From positions 948,621-1,012,620 of the forward strand of contig NC_085098.1 in NCBI RefSeq assembly GCF_963422355.1: a stretch of DNA of 64,000 bases, written 5' to 3'. This document shows positions 13,077-25,129 of the stretch, in pieces (position 1 is the stretch's first letter; the number at the start of each line of letters is the position of its first letter). The notes below the pieces were generated by a model. The model was not told where the DNA came from. It saw nothing but the letters and a program-made list of their open reading frames with translations, and searched no databases. The stretch comes from Corticium candelabrum (taxonomy: Eukaryota > Porifera > Homoscleromorpha > Homosclerophorida > Plakinidae). The translations under genes were made by a program, and so were the position numbers.

Positions 13077-14495
13077 TCCAGCAAGAATCGATAAATTCAA
13101 AAGGTTTTCTAGCGCTGGTTGTAACCTATTTTCTTTCCACGTGGAATCGATGTTATTGCATCAGACAGCCGTACGCGCATGCGTATTGTTACGGCTTTTG
13201 ACTGTTTCGAGTTCTTCCAGTGGCGGTATCTATTGCAGCTATCTTACACGCAAAGGTACAGTCGGATTTTAGTGATTTCGTGTGGACAAGTGTTTCTGAC
13301 AATAAAAAGGAGAACAGTAGAACGTTGAAGCTGTAACGTAAGTTTGAAGTTGATTTACACAGTGTTTTCTTAGTGAGCTAGGAAGGTATTCAAGGGTTGC
13401 CGTTTCCTTGATGATGCATATAGGGCAAATTGTGATCCAATGGTAATTCTAATAATTAAGGCACAGCAAAGGCAAAGAAAGCTGTTATTGCCAGTGTGTC
13501 CATGATGATTGCCCCAAAGAAGATAACTTCAGTTTTTTTGAGAGGCTTGTTAGCGTTGATCCAGTGTGTAGAGGGATTTGGCTATTCTTTATTTACAACA
13601 CTTTCTAATACAAATATTGAGGTATGATATCAATATCCGTTATTATGAATTGATATTAATATCAATGCTTGTGCCTCATTAACGTCTGTTGGTGTCCGCA
13701 AATAACACAAACAAAAGGAGAATTTATTAATTAATTCTCTGAGAGAAACAGAACTGATGACTCGACAGCTAAGTAAGTGTCTAACAGTCTCGAAATACAG
13801 ATAGGTAGACCTGAACGGAATCTGATGACTCAAGTGCTAACTACTAACACGAATTGTTTTAAATTGTTGTTTGCACATGCAAATCACATGTACTTGTCTT
13901 GCAAACCACATGTACTTGTCAAAACTGTCAATCAATCTGTAGTGTGCACCTGCAAGCTAAATTTAGTACAACAGTTTATGACTTCTGCTACAATAACAGT
14001 TCTTGGCTTGTGGCACAAAAGTCTTGACAGTTGGGCCACAATTTGGGTCCCTTTGTCAACATCGATTACTGTAACAACCTTGTGTCTTGACAATACTAAT
14101 TTGAAATGGCTCTGAAGTGGAAGCTGTAGTTGCGTGCTAGTAATTTTGAAGCGACTTGCTAGCATATGTTCCACTTTCACTTCACTCATGTTATCATGCA
14201 GTCAAAGTATATTGAGCCAGTCTATATTGTCTATTGTCTAGTACTTATTTGTGTAAATCCGATACCTTCAGCTTCAAAGTTGTGTATAGAGCGAGACATG
14301 AGTACAGACCAATCACCTGTTTTTGAACACCATTGGTGCACTAGATGGTCTAGAGAATGCGTGATGTTGCTGCTGCGCCATCAATATGTTTGAATCTCTG
14401 CCATTAGTGAGGTGTAGACGCTTGTTTACACATTCCTTTTTTGCTAACTTTTGAGTTTGAAAGATGTGCTTGTTTGTAGGGGTCACCTTGTTGCT
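13077..14495. promoter_or_regulatory. intergenic region between the divergent eIF2-gamma and UQCC1 starts
   Basis: This 1.4 kb stretch separates the two start codons and must hold both promoters and 5' leaders. No TATA box or core element can be assigned with confidence. A small palindromic tract of GATATCAATAT / ATTGATATTAATATC lies at about 13625-13666. A possible acceptor (TTGTTTGTAG) at about 14470-14479, just before the UQCC1 ATG, would allow an unseen upstream leader exon. No other gene is seen. Confidence 0.45.
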
Positions 14496-15224
14496 ATGGC
14501 AGCAACTCGATTACTAACAAGTCTGCACAACCGCATACACTCCTATTCTCTTCTGAGGATGTTATCTATCTCATTTAATGATTCAAATGGAATGAAACAA
14601 CTCTGCAATGTTTTGCAGGCATCGTGTTTCAGCACAGAAAGACCACCATGGTTTGCTTCGTCTCGTCTGTTTCAGCCTTTGGGACATCGTGCGAAGGTGG
14701 TGCGTTGTGCGCTTGCTCTGTATGAGGCTTGCGTTCATAGAGTCGATTATCACTCTATCTACGAAGCATGTCGAATGCCGGATACTCTTCAGTCGTGGTT
14801 TCTTGTCAATAGTCTTCATGTCTGGTTCTGCCTTGTCAGATTGAAAGCCGAGGGTGGAGAAGGCCGTTTGGTGTACAAGCAACTGGTTCAAGCATTATGG
14901 GCAGACATCAGACAAAGAATGAAGGCAATGGGAATAAATTCTCCAACTGATACTAAAATAGGCATGGAACAGTTATCACAACAGTTCTTTGGACTCATTG
15001 TTGCTTTTGATGAAGGATTATTGAGTGATGACATGATATTGGCATCTTCTTTGTGGTGGAACTTGTTTTCAGAGAAGGAGACAACAGATTTCTTGGCTGT
15101 AGCCCAGATGGTGAACTATGTGAGATTACAAGTGAAACATATGGACTCAATTACAACTTCTGATCTCTTTTCTGATCATTCTATAACCTTTCTGAAATTT
15201 GAGCATTCTATTCTTCCTACATAG
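14496..15224 (+). CDS. UQCC1: ubiquinol-cytochrome c reductase complex assembly factor 1 (UQCC1 / CBP3-like)
   Basis: This mitochondrial chaperone helps make and insert cytochrome b during complex III assembly. The 242-residue product is read from the ATG at 14496; upstream in-frame codons lack an ATG. The family core is clear: WFLVNSLHVWFCLVRLKAEG (about residues 101-120), a stretch LVYKQLVQALWADIRQR (about 125-141), the FDEGLLSDD motif (171-179), SLWWNLF, and MVNYVRLQVKHMDSI near the C-terminus. The N-terminus is basic and Ser/Leu-rich (MAATRLLTSLHNRIHSYSLL), compatible with a mitochondrial targeting sequence. The vertebrate protein is about 300 residues, so this one is slightly short. It is uninterrupted by introns, unlike neighbouring genes. 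A possible poly(A) signal ATTAAA lies at 15336-15341. An upstream exon cannot be excluded. Confidence 0.88.
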   Translation: MAATRLLTSLHNRIHSYSLLRMLSISFNDSNGMKQLCNVLQASCFSTERPPWFASSRLFQPLGHRAKVVRCALALYEACVHRVDYHSIYEACRMPDTLQSWFLVNSLHVWFCLVRLKAEGGEGRLVYKQLVQALWADIRQRMKAMGINSPTDTKIGMEQLSQQFFGLIVAFDEGLLSDDMILASSLWWNLFSEKETTDFLAVAQMVNYVRLQVKHMDSITTSDLFSDHSITFLKFEHSILPT

Positions 15225-15808
15225 AATTAACTACTATCCAAGAAACTAGTTCATTATGTTACAGTGTGTGTATTTCACTACATGCTTTGTTGCTGTAAGT
15301 AATATGAGCTATTACTCCTCAGAAATCTGTCCTGCATTAAAGTTAAATGAGCAATTATGCTGGTACTTAACCATTTCTGTAAGATCATTAGATGTCAACC
15401 TAAACAATTGCAACAGTGTCAAAATCAACGTTCAGTGTGCTTACAGGATGCCGGGTTTACCTGTATGTTATTGGCTCCTAGCAAGGAACAGGGGCGTGCG
15501 GCGGAAGCTCCTTTGGATTGGGGGGGGGGAAGAGAAACAGACTGCCGCCTTTTGATTTTACTGGCTATGGTTGGTTTGTCATTGCTACTAATCTGTGGCA
15601 GAAGTCGCCAATCATTCACACATCATCAAGCGAGTCAACTGCAACACCATCCAATATTATTTCTTAATTAAATTCTACTTGCAAGCAACAAAACTTCCAA
15701 AATATTTTCTTCGATATGATAGTACGCTGAAACGAAGTTATGTCTATGTAGAATTCAGCAAATTCGGCTATTACTTGGCAAGGCGAAGTCCGGAGGAGGA
15801 AAGTCGAC

Positions 15809-15923
15809 CTAGCCTCGCAAGCCAGGCTCTTCCGCGCAGTCGCTAACCGCACGTGAATCACACGAGGAGGAGGAGCTTTTACCGGAATTGCTCCAGCGAG
15901 AGAAGAGCCTGGTCGCTTTCGAG
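15809..15923. mobile_element. short MITE-like inverted repeat (CCTCGCAAGCCAGGCTCTTC arms)
   Basis: The left arm near 15809-15835 (CTAGCCTCGCAAGCCAGGCT) and the right arm near 15896-15923 (AGAAGAGCCTGGTCGCTTTC) are complementary over about 20 of 25 positions. The arms resemble the hairpin at 45819-45901 and a short piece near 55685-55730 (AGCCTCGTACCAGACCCTCT), suggesting one family. Confidence 0.5.
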
Positions 15924-17090
15924 AACGTCATAGTGCCGTAGGACCCGCTTTAGATAATAGTCGACTGCGCTTCTAAGCACAAATGAGCAATCTGCACAAC
16001 TGCGTTTACGCTTGAAACCAAACTGTTGCTTCTTAGTTACTTACCAGCAAGCTCTCCATGCAATCCAACAGAACTAACTCTAATACTTTAGATACTGAAG
16101 ATATAGCAATGCCTCGATAGTTATTCACGTCCCTCATATTACTTGTTACGGGAAACTTTCTAGGAACCACAAAGTAAAGCGCGATAGTGTGCATGAACCA
16201 CTGATGCAGCAGTCATCAGTTGTTCACGCGCGCTTTGATGACACGACCCGTCTAGATTGCCCGCTTATAGATTCTTCCGACTGCCATGCAGAAATTGAGT
16301 ATAATGTTTCCATTGCTGACAGCTAGAAGTTTCAATAGATGCCAACACGCAAAATTGTCCGAGTTCCTCTTATTAACCGACCATTATTTAAATTGTCCTC
16401 ATACTTGAAAACCATATGTCCACATACATGTACATGTACTCACTCTCTACTAGCGTGTTGAATGTATATCAAATCTACACTGACTGTGTTTTTTCCCAAT
16501 ACTTATCAAGATTAAACTGTACGAGTTTCAAGTACACTCTCACTCTTTCTCCAAAGTGTTTGAAGTCTGCAATATCTTCATTGGCGGCAAGTTCTAAATT
16601 CGATGTGATTTTCGTCTCCAGTACGCAATCATCCAAACTACACAACAAAACAAGCTGTGTCAACACTAGTGATTGAACATGTCGACAAACGTGGAAGTCG
16701 ACATACTAATCGTTCAAATTTCCCAGTATTGACTTGATGTCGACGCGCTCAAACGAGCAGAAGACAATAAGACATTTATTCTTAGTGCACTGAGAGAAGA
16801 GGTTCTCCAATGTCAGTCTCACTGCAAGCGAAGGAAAGAAGAATAAACGTGTTCTACATTGGTTTGGCTATAGCCAAGTGTTACCAGCACTAATTCGAAA
16901 GTGAGATTCTAGACATGATACAACGATGAGATCAAATTCACGTGTTTTACGTTGCCTGGAGTCTTGTCGTAGTTTGATGAACAGCTAAATGTCGATGATT
17001 AGTAAATTAAGAAATACGTGACTGAAGTAAATTTACAAAGCCACACGTGCAAGTACAAGAATCAAGAATGCAAGTTCACTCATTCCCCCC

Positions 17091-17109
17091 TCTCTCTCTC
17101 TTTCTCGCC

Positions 17110-17151
<42 letters not shown>

Positions 17152-17160
17152 TACACACAC
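17091..17160. repeat. CT and AC microsatellite
   Basis: About 40 bases of TC repeats run directly into about 30 bases of AC repeats. Confidence 0.9.
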
Positions 17161-19081
17161 TCATCCCCAGACTCTCCCGCAATATAGTCTTGGGCACAGG
17201 ACAAGACTAGCGTGAGAGAGTTTGCAGACGAGGCTAGTTTTTCAACGTCTGCAAAGTGTCACCTGCAACAGCACCATCTACATTTAATCTTCCCGAAAAT
17301 TATTTTTTGATGACTAAATTTGCCAAGCGCGTAAACATTAAAGCTATCCTGTTCTGCAGCAAATTCTGCTTTGTCTATAGAAACTCTCAGCAGGTCCAAC
17401 AATTTTGATTTTTTAGGCTTCTTGCAAAATCAGATCTTGTATACATTCCATGCTATATAGCCAGTTGCTAACTGTAACAATTCTTCAACGGTAACGATTA
17501 ATTACAACTGATTCTAAATACTTTGTGAGATTCTCTTATTATTATATTACCATTGACAGATTCTGCTACGACATACAACTCAAAGTCAATTAATTACTTA
17601 ACAATTGATGCGTATACAAACTGGTTGTTACTAAACTATTGGTAGAAGTCTTGTTATACAGAGCCATAGCCAAACCTAAAAACTAAAGGAGGCAAGACAT
17701 GTTTCAAGGGTGTCACGTGGGTCTCAAAAGTGGGGGCTCGTAAATAAAGCTGAAAATGTGACATCACAGAAACGTTTATATTTAAAATTTACTTGAACAT
17801 AAAATATAGGTCTATTATAAATTTCAACAATTACATCCTCAGCGACAGCTAATTTTTTAAGAAATTGTATTTAATAATACACTAGCTATTTAGAGAAAGG
17901 CATCTTTCACAGAGAGCAGCAAATTGCAACACAAGATCATCTACCCTGCTTTTCAGTTCTTTAGTCGTCAATGCAATGATAAATCTATGGTTTGCGACCT
18001 CGAGGAACTGCCAGCATGCAGTGCCAGGTTCATGTCTTTGCTCTCATAGTTTATGTGTAACATGGCAAAACTAAGATGTTTTAGGACTGATTGATTCTCA
18101 AACAACCCGAGAGTAAGTACAATAAGAATAATTTTAACGAACCACGCTTTCAAATAGTGGGGCTATAGTGCCTACTATAGCCCATAGTACGTGATGCCCT
18201 TGTGTGTTTATACTGCTAGGGTTTATACTTTTCATCATAAGGTGGCAATAGCATTTATTTTGGTATTCTGAGAACGGTCTACATTGTGTCATTGTGTGAT
18301 ATCTACAGAGGTATATAGCTACTGCCTATAGAATTGGTTTAGTTTAGCAAATGTTGTACTTATTATGATATCTGCCAAAAAACATAAGGATACTTTCATT
18401 AGAAATCCCTTTTCCATGGTCCCTGTAAAGATCTGTCATCATAAATGATTGTAAACTCCAGTCTCGTAGAAGCCTCTGATAATGGAAGACGCCTCTTCCG
18501 GTCCCAAATGAGTTGGTCAGTTTGAGCTGTATGCCAGTGCAGTCAGCCGTATATAGACATCTTGCTTTATCGTGCAACAGACAAGTGGAAGTTTGAGGCT
18601 CTGGCATATGGCAGAGCCATCTAAAGAGATCTGATTCTCTAAACACTAGGCCTGGCTATAGTGCCTAGAGCAAGCTAAAAGTTGGCTTCAAGTTGAGCTA
18701 GCATGAGAGCGAAATTCGAAATGCGCTTGAAAACCACTAATACCTAAAGACTTAGGCTGCTCTCTGTCCTATTAGAGGCTAGTACACACCAGAGTGTCTA
18801 CTTCAATAGTTGACTGGCCACTAGGGACACATCTTGAATTTTTGGTGACACTCGTACCCAAAATCTTTTGCCTCCTCTGCCTCATCCTGGCTACAATGTC
18901 ATCCCTGTTACCCCTGTTATAGCCCTGTTATACATGTACAAGTAGAACAATTATCTGTCTTGTCAGTCATATATAGCATTCCGTCATATAGTATGTCCAT
19001 TTGTCTGGCTACCCTGAAACCTGCCTGCTGCTTGTGCCTGTGTTTCTCTACGTTAAATTTCTATGTGTCCGCATGCGTGCA

Positions 19082-19083
<2 letters not shown>

Positions 19084-19118
<35 letters not shown>
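19084..19118. repeat. GT microsatellite
   Basis: About 17 GT units followed by a CACGCGCGCGTG tract. Confidence 0.9.
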
Positions 19119-19119
<1 letters not shown>

Positions 19120-19179
19120 ACGCGCGCGTGCATGTGTAAGCATCCAACAGTTTCAGATCTCTTTGTAAAATCCTCTGGT

Positions 19180-19952
19180 ATCAGGAATCAATCAAGCAAT
19201 CTACTAAACTAAGAATGTTCAAGACAGCTATCACACCAACTCTTCTTCATGGCAGTGAAACTTGGACACTTCTGTCTCAGCACATCAAGAAACAGCAGGG
19301 TTTCTGCATGCGTTGCCTACGAAATTGTCCTGGGCATATCAGTAAGAGAGAAACAGAGGAATAGTGTTGTTCGAGCTAAGGCAAGTATTGAGACTGTAGA
19401 AACAATGATCAGGAAGAGACGGCTAAGGTGGTTAGGCCACATAGCCAGGATGGAGTCTCACCTTATTCCAAGACAATTAACTGCTGGTTTGCACGTTTGA
19501 AGGGAGTACGAGTTCTTCTGTAGGCGGTCAGAAGCTGAGATAAGTTGATATTGTGATGAAGGATTTGAAGAAGTGTAAGCTCAACAAAGAATGGATACAC
19601 ATATGCCCAAGATATCGTGCTAAGTGGAGATATCCATAGTAGACGCTGTGGTTACAGAGTTGAACGAGAAAGCTAAGAAAATGGGAAAGATGAAGAAAGA
19701 GAGAGAAGAAGGAAAAGAAATCAATTATCAGATCAAACCGACCTACAGTGTACTCAACCTGGTTGCACCTTTACAACACAAAACAAGGCAGGTCTTGCTA
19801 ATCATCAACAACAGAAACAGAGAGAAGCAGCCCAAGAGATCCTCTCTTGTTGTCACTGCCACCAAAAGTTTAAACAGCAAGGTTACAAAAACCATATGAA
19901 GTTTCGCCATCAAAATCCGAACAGAGTCAAGAGATTACATTGGGGGCAATAA
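19180..19952 (+). pseudogene. 3' end of a non-LTR retrotransposon (LINE) with zinc-finger-like tail
   Basis: Frames near 19200-19500 contain LHGSETWTLLSQHIKK and RKRRLRWLGHIARMESHLIP, both signatures of the region after the reverse transcriptase in many LINE families. Further on, near 19749-19905, another frame gives CTQPGCTF..AGLANH and CCHCHQKF..GYKNHMKFRH, resembling one degraded and one better C2H2 finger. The frame closes at a stop at 19950-19952. The element is 5' truncated and frame-broken, so it is a dead fragment. The same LINE type may continue in the copy at 62.9-64 kb, which would reach this region past the window edge. Confidence 0.7.
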
Positions 19953-20057
19953 AGTCTACCGATTAAGCATTGTACTTAAAATGTGGCTTGCACCACTTAT
20001 ACTCGAGTGAATTCAGAACATGGATGGATGGATGGTGTGCGTGCATGTGTGCTTGCG

Positions 20058-20061
<4 letters not shown>

Positions 20062-20143
<82 letters not shown>
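20062..20143. repeat. GT microsatellite
   Basis: About 41 uninterrupted GT units, roughly 80 bases downstream of the stop of the minus-strand channel gene. Confidence 0.95.
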
Positions 20144-20149
<6 letters not shown>

Positions 20150-20225
20150 ATCAGGCGTGTGCATGCAAATGAAAGAAAAAGAAAAAGAATGACAGCAAAC
20201 GAAACACTAACACCTATGTTTACGG

Positions 20226-21748
20226 TTATTGATTAATTACCTCGGCGGAAAACGGGCTGGTGGTATTAGTAATGTTGTTTGGAACCCTCAAAAATGTCAA
20301 ATTTTCAAATTTCTCCTCCAATATCTTTTCTCTCCGTTCCTCCTGAAAGCGCTGAGATGACGTTGATAATTCCGGTTTATAATACTGACTAAACTCAACA
20401 GCAAACGTCTACACGAAACAGAATTACTTCAATCTTTTTAATTAACATAAATTTGAATACACGCATTGGCTATACTGCATACCTCTCTACTTAGTTTTGC
20501 CACAGATAGAGCAAATCCCCTCGATCCAGAAAACAAAAGAAGGGCATTCTTGAATTCTGCATCCACTTTGTTTCTACCACGGGTGCAAAGCCGAAGTAGA
20601 TGATCTCCCAGTGACGGTAAATCATCACATCTACTAGCATCACGTTTTCTACACTTGCAGTGAAACACTTTCTGAACAGTGTCATTGTTCAAAGCTGTTC
20701 GGCCATGTGGATGCATACACGATTGAGGACTAATCTTAAACAGAAAAAGCAAATAGTTTTCATAGTCTGTTTTCCATCGTTCTTGCAACAGAAATTCAAC
20801 TATCAAGTTCCTAAACACTTCCCCTTGTCCTTTATCAAGGCCATACAGCATCATTAAAAGAAAGTTAAAGTCATTATGGACCTTGGTCTCCAACTTCCTG
20901 GTTATAAAAAGAGAATCATCTCCATAGCTAATGCCCAAATGGTAATAGAAATCACATTGCCCCCGATAATCGAGCTCTTTCCCATGGCTAGTATGTAACC
21001 ACCATAACCCCCTAACACTTGCCAAGAAACCCAATAGTAACAGACACACGTTTGCAATCCAAACACACTGAAATGATAACGAAGATGCATGGGTACACCA
21101 AACAGTCCACGTTGGGATACCTCTTGTCACATTTACTTGAATTCTGTCTCCCCCAATATTAGGACAAAATATGTCTCTAGCAGAAAGTAAGTCGCCACCG
21201 TCATATAAAACAATGATGATTGGCAAAAAAATTAGGCACACAAAAAAATGCAGAAACAGCTTCACTCTGTAGGATGTACGAACTGAATGAGTTCTTGTGT
21301 ATCTGTCCCAAAGATGTCTGACCAAGCGAATTGTATCCTCGTCATATGACCCTGTTGTTTTCATCCTTAGTTTCCCAACCCGGAGTGACCCTGAAAAGAA
21401 TTCTTCAAAGGCTGCAGATGCATACGCCTTCCATGTCACGTGAGGTGCTATCAAACACAAACTTTGAAACAGAATCAGAAGAGGCAGTTCCTCTAAACTA
21501 CGGACATGCCTCGAACACCAAACGACCACGTAGTTCAACTGATCTCGTGTCCCAGTGAAGTTGCCAGGAGAGTTGCAAGCAACAGATCTGTCAACCAAAA
21601 CTCTTGCTACAACGGGAATGAGAGAAAGTGTCAAGCCGAACGTTGAGACATAAAGCAGTATCTGATCCCATATCAATTCTTTCTCTTGTTGCCTTGATTC
21701 ACTTAGTGTATCGTCCGTTTCTGAGTCTGAACGACCGTCCTCCGCCAT
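20226..21748 (-). CDS. pannexin/LRRC8-type four-membrane-segment channel, no LRR domain
   Basis: Two exons, 21748-20483 and 20408-20226, are joined by a 74-base GT-AG intron in phase 0 and give 482 residues. The start chosen is MAEDGRSDSETDD; 27 open codons upstream are probably leader. Hydrophobic segments fall near residues 28-51, 86-104, 163-182 and 227-251, matching large-pore channels with cytoplasmic ends. The first outer loop has Cys 58 and 78 and an NFT site; the second has Cys 195 and 218 and an NVT site. After the fourth segment, KVHNDFNFLLMMLYGLD resembles the LRRC8 linker motif. LRRC8 proteins go on to about 15 leucine-rich repeats; here the C-terminus is a charged tail instead. 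The second exon could also splice on from a donor at 20240 (GAG|GTAATT), so the true C-terminus is uncertain. Such channels pass anions or small metabolites; function here is inferred. Confidence 0.65.
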
Positions 21749-21829
21749 ATTGCTGTAGAGCACGTGATATCCCGCGCGTCGTTGGATGGAATGTATATAA
21801 AGCTGTATAGCCTCTGCACGGGCATGCAA

Positions 21830-22015
21830 ATATATGTTGTTGCATGAGTATCCCGTACTGATAAAATATCCTAATTAGCTAGAGCTATACCGGATTTCTA
21901 CTCCGCTCTGAAGAATTAGCAGCCGGATAGAATTTCATCAAATATTTCGTTTATAGTTATATTCCGTTAAATATATCCCGTTCTCAGAAATTAGCAGCAC
22001 TAATCCAGTATCACA
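21830..22015 (-). mobile_element. family A repeat, partial copy
   Basis: It shares ordered blocks with the copy at 36.6-36.8 kb, including ATGTTGTTGCATGAGTATCC, AATTAGCAGCCGGATAGAAT and ATATCCCGTTCTCAGAAATT. The orientation is opposite to the copy at 25.13-25.40 kb. It lies just upstream of the channel gene start. Confidence 0.6.
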
Positions 22016-22249
22016 AAGTAATGTGCCACTATATTCTACATATGCTAAACCGTCTGACGAAACTTTCAAACGTTTACAACAAAATTAACATCCACAACGA
22101 CAAAGTGCGATTTCTGAAATTCAAAGGGAATACAAAACAACTTGCCCTCCAGTTCAAACGTCATTTTCGTCTCTTGTTTCAGTTCTCAAGAAATGTCCAA
22201 ACGTTTCTAGCTGCGGTTGTAATGGCTGGAGATTTGAACATCTTAAGTT

Positions 22250-24463
22250 GTTATTGGAGTCTGATTACACTGCTAACTACCCTTTTTTATTATGCAACAG
22301 TTATCTGTTAGGTTCAGTACCCGATATATGTGGTGGCTACTATACTCTAGCCGGTGCAAACCTGATTGCTTTACAGAAAAATAAGAATGATGTCAGACCA
22401 ATTGCTGTTGGTGATTGCCTTCGCCGGTTGACTGCCAAACTTGCGTGTCATCATCTCAAAGAAAAGATATATCTAATTACGTTGCTCCTCATAATATGGT
22501 GTTGCTACTCCAGGTGGAGCTGAGCTGATGACTCATCTCATTCAGGCATGTCTGGAAAAGCATCCGGATTGGATTGTGATCAAAACAGATGCCAAAAATG
22601 CTACCAGTACTGTTGATCGATCTGTGTTTCTGTCTGAATTAAGTAGCATCAATTTTTCTGGAATTAGTTCCTTTTGTGGCACAATGTTACATCACTTCAG
22701 CAAGACTTACTGTCAGTGTCGAGCGTGAAACAAGTTTATACTTTCTGAGCAAGGAGTACAACAGGGTGACCCTCTAGGTCCATTGTTATTTGCTTTGGCT
22801 CTACAACCAAAGTTGATAAATGCAGCCAATGAACACAAGTCAGTATTTACACCTAGTTGTCTTCATGATATAACATGATACTGAGACCACAGGAAGAAGT
22901 AATCAAATGCTACAACAGGTTGAAGGACCAGTTCTCCAGTATTGGCTTAGAAATGCGTGAAGATAAGTGCGAAGTCTTCTCGCCAGTAGGTATACAAAAC
23001 TGGGATTTGAATATACCGATAAAACAAGATGGTCTAATTATTTTTGGGAAGTCCAGTTGGATCCCTATCATTTATAAATAGCACGTGTGCAGAACAAGTG
23101 AATTCTGCCAAGTCTTTCTTGTCAAAACTTCCACAGATAAATGATGCACAATCAGCTATGTTGATTCTTCGATACTGTGGGATTCCAAAATATCACATTT
23201 ACTTTGATCCATCTCACCATTAGTTATTGCTGATGCTGCTAGAGAGTTTGATATAGCAATTAAAGAGACATTTGAGGCCATCGTTGGGTGCAAGTTATCT
23301 CGATAGCAAAACAACAGCTCTCACTTCGATTTGGCCAGGGTGGTTTTGGACTGACTCAATCTTCTTCTATGGCTGCTCCTGCATACTTGGGAGCTTGGGC
23401 AAGCAGTCTTTTTTATCTTTCTCAAAGACAATCACGATTAGCTGAGTTACATGACCAAATTCTGCAACAACATGACTGTAGCAGTCATGATAAGAACATA
23501 CATTGTCATTTGGAGAATGCACTACTTGAACTTCATCAGACGTGTGAGTCCACTAAACAGATCATTGATGCCTCACAAAACATGCCAGATCTTCCAAAAA
23601 AATTACAGTCCAAATTGTCATCTAAAATCAAGGACCAGGCGTTTAAGAACTTTTTAGACGAATGTTCTAATTCCAACGACAAAGCAAGAGTCATTAGCTG
23701 TGGAGGCTCAATAGCTGATGGATGCTGGCTAGACGCTATTCCAAGTTTGCAGGCTTATATACTATAAAGAATGCAGATTTTTGCACTGCGTCACTTTTGC
23801 GACTTGGTGCTGCTTTACCAGCCCTAAGAGCTCTACATAGATGTGTCCCACAATGCAATCAATCAGTAGGTGATTTTGGCTATCATGTTTTGACCTGCAA
23901 ATGGGGAGGAGTATAGTCATTCATCGACATGATAGAATTACCGACAACGTATTTCAAATGATGTCTGCAGTTGGATTTCGATGAAGAAGGGAATTGACAG
24001 ATCAATTCGAAGGAAAACAGAGACCTGATTTAGTCTACGATTATGTCGATGCGAAAAAGCTATTGTTGGACATAACAATAGCCCATCCATGTGCTAAGAA
24101 ATACATTACAAAGAGTTTTTGCATCGCGGGTTCAGCAGCAGCAGAAAAGAGCAAGCCAAAAATAATAAGTACTTACAAAATTCCACCGATTTAGGTTGTC
24201 TCTATCGACCGTTTGCCATTGAAGTATTTGGACGATGGGGTAACGATGCAGAATCAATCCTTTTCGATGCCTCAAAAGCAGCTGCTCTTACACCTGGAAT
24301 GTCATCCAGCCAGTTTGATAATTCCTGGAGGCGTCGCCTGAGTCTAACATTACAAAGACAGAACTGTGCCATCATAAACCAGAAGATATCTTCTATTATT
24401 GGAAAACGACCATATCAGCCCAATAAAGAACAGTCTGAAGCAATTATAGGTGTTTTGGACTAG
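22250..24463 (+). pseudogene. broken non-LTR reverse transcriptase with restriction-like endonuclease domain (copy 1)
   Basis: Read across frames, the order is LAGANLIALQKNKNDVRPIA and VGDCLRRLTAKL (fingers of the RT, 22350-22440), DWIVIKTDAKNA (first catalytic Asp region, about 22570), EQGVQQGDPLGPLLFALAL (22750-22805), and a thumb region up to about 23100. Then come LRFGQGGFGLTQSSSMAAPA (about 23310) and, near 24020-24100, RPDLVYDYVDAKKLLLDITI, which looks like a PD-(D/E)XK-type restriction-like endonuclease. The last frame (24119-24463) closes with an ETFGRW-like EVFGRWGNDAE. At least five stops or frameshifts make it inactive. It is related to the copy at 34.65 kb and more distantly to that at 25.4 kb. 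Confidence 0.8.
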
Positions 24464-24650
24464 ACTTTACCTAGAGTGTTATAATGTCGGTGTAGGTGTT
24501 GTAAGTTTTAGTTAGGAGTTATCTTTGTTTGCGTTTTGTGAGTAATGTTTTAGTTAGATAGACGTTTACTTTGACATTTACATTTACAGTGGCGTTACAT
24601 TTACCTGTTTCACTGAGCTCTATTTATGTGTTGAAAAATATTACAAATAA

Positions 24651-24950
24651 AGAGAGAGAGAGAGACAGAGGGAGAGAGACAGAGGGAGAGAGACAGAGGG
24701 AGGGAGACAGAGGGAGGGAGGGAGGTAGGGGGAGGGAGAGAGGGAGGGGGAGGGAGAGAGGGAGGGAGGGGGAAGGGGGAAGGAGAAGGAAGGGGAAGGG
24801 GGAAGGAGAGGGGAGGGGAGGGAGAGAGGGAGGGGAGGGAGGGAGGGAGAGGGAGAGAGGAGAGGGAGAGGGAGAGGGAGAGGTAGAGGGAGAGGTAGAG
24901 GGAGAGGGAGAGGGAGAGGGAGAGGGAGAGGGAGAGGGAGAGGGAGAGGG
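24651..24950. repeat. 300-base purine tract, GAGAGG/GGAGA-type minisatellite
   Basis: The plus strand is almost entirely A and G over 300 bases: (GA)n, then GAGACAGAGG-type units, then GGGAGGGAGA units, then (GGGAGA)n. Long Ser/Pro/Leu frames on the minus strand and Gly/Glu/Arg frames on the plus strand are by-products of the repeat. Confidence 0.95.
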
Positions 24951-25129
24951 CTTGCATTTCTTTCCAAATTCTGATTGCATTTGCACCGAATCCGACATAC
25001 GCGTTTCTGCACCGAGCGGTACACAGAGAGTTTGTAGAACCAGTAGAGTGGTACGCAGGGAGTGTAGTACGAAATTCTGTCCGGCTGTTACTTTCTCAGA
25101 AAGAAGAATAAATGCCTGTAAATAAAATT

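Larger units (their letters stand above)
15225..19180. other. non-coding stretch with repeats
   Basis: No gene is recognised. It contains a G-run near 15520, a small MITE-like inverted repeat (15809-15923), a CT/AC microsatellite (17091-17160) and a GT run (19084-19118). The minus-strand 100-codon frame at 18344-18646 and other short frames show no family features. Confidence 0.5.

Noticed and set aside
18344..18646. 100-codon minus-strand frame as a gene
   Set aside because: No motif, no splice context and repeats around it.
20226..21748. Innexin
   Set aside because: The YYQWV innexin signature is missing; the linker after the fourth segment fits LRRC8 better.
24571..25125. Long Ser/Pro/Leu and Gly/Glu/Arg open frames on both strands
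   Set aside because: They are produced by the purine minisatellite and have no start context or domain.
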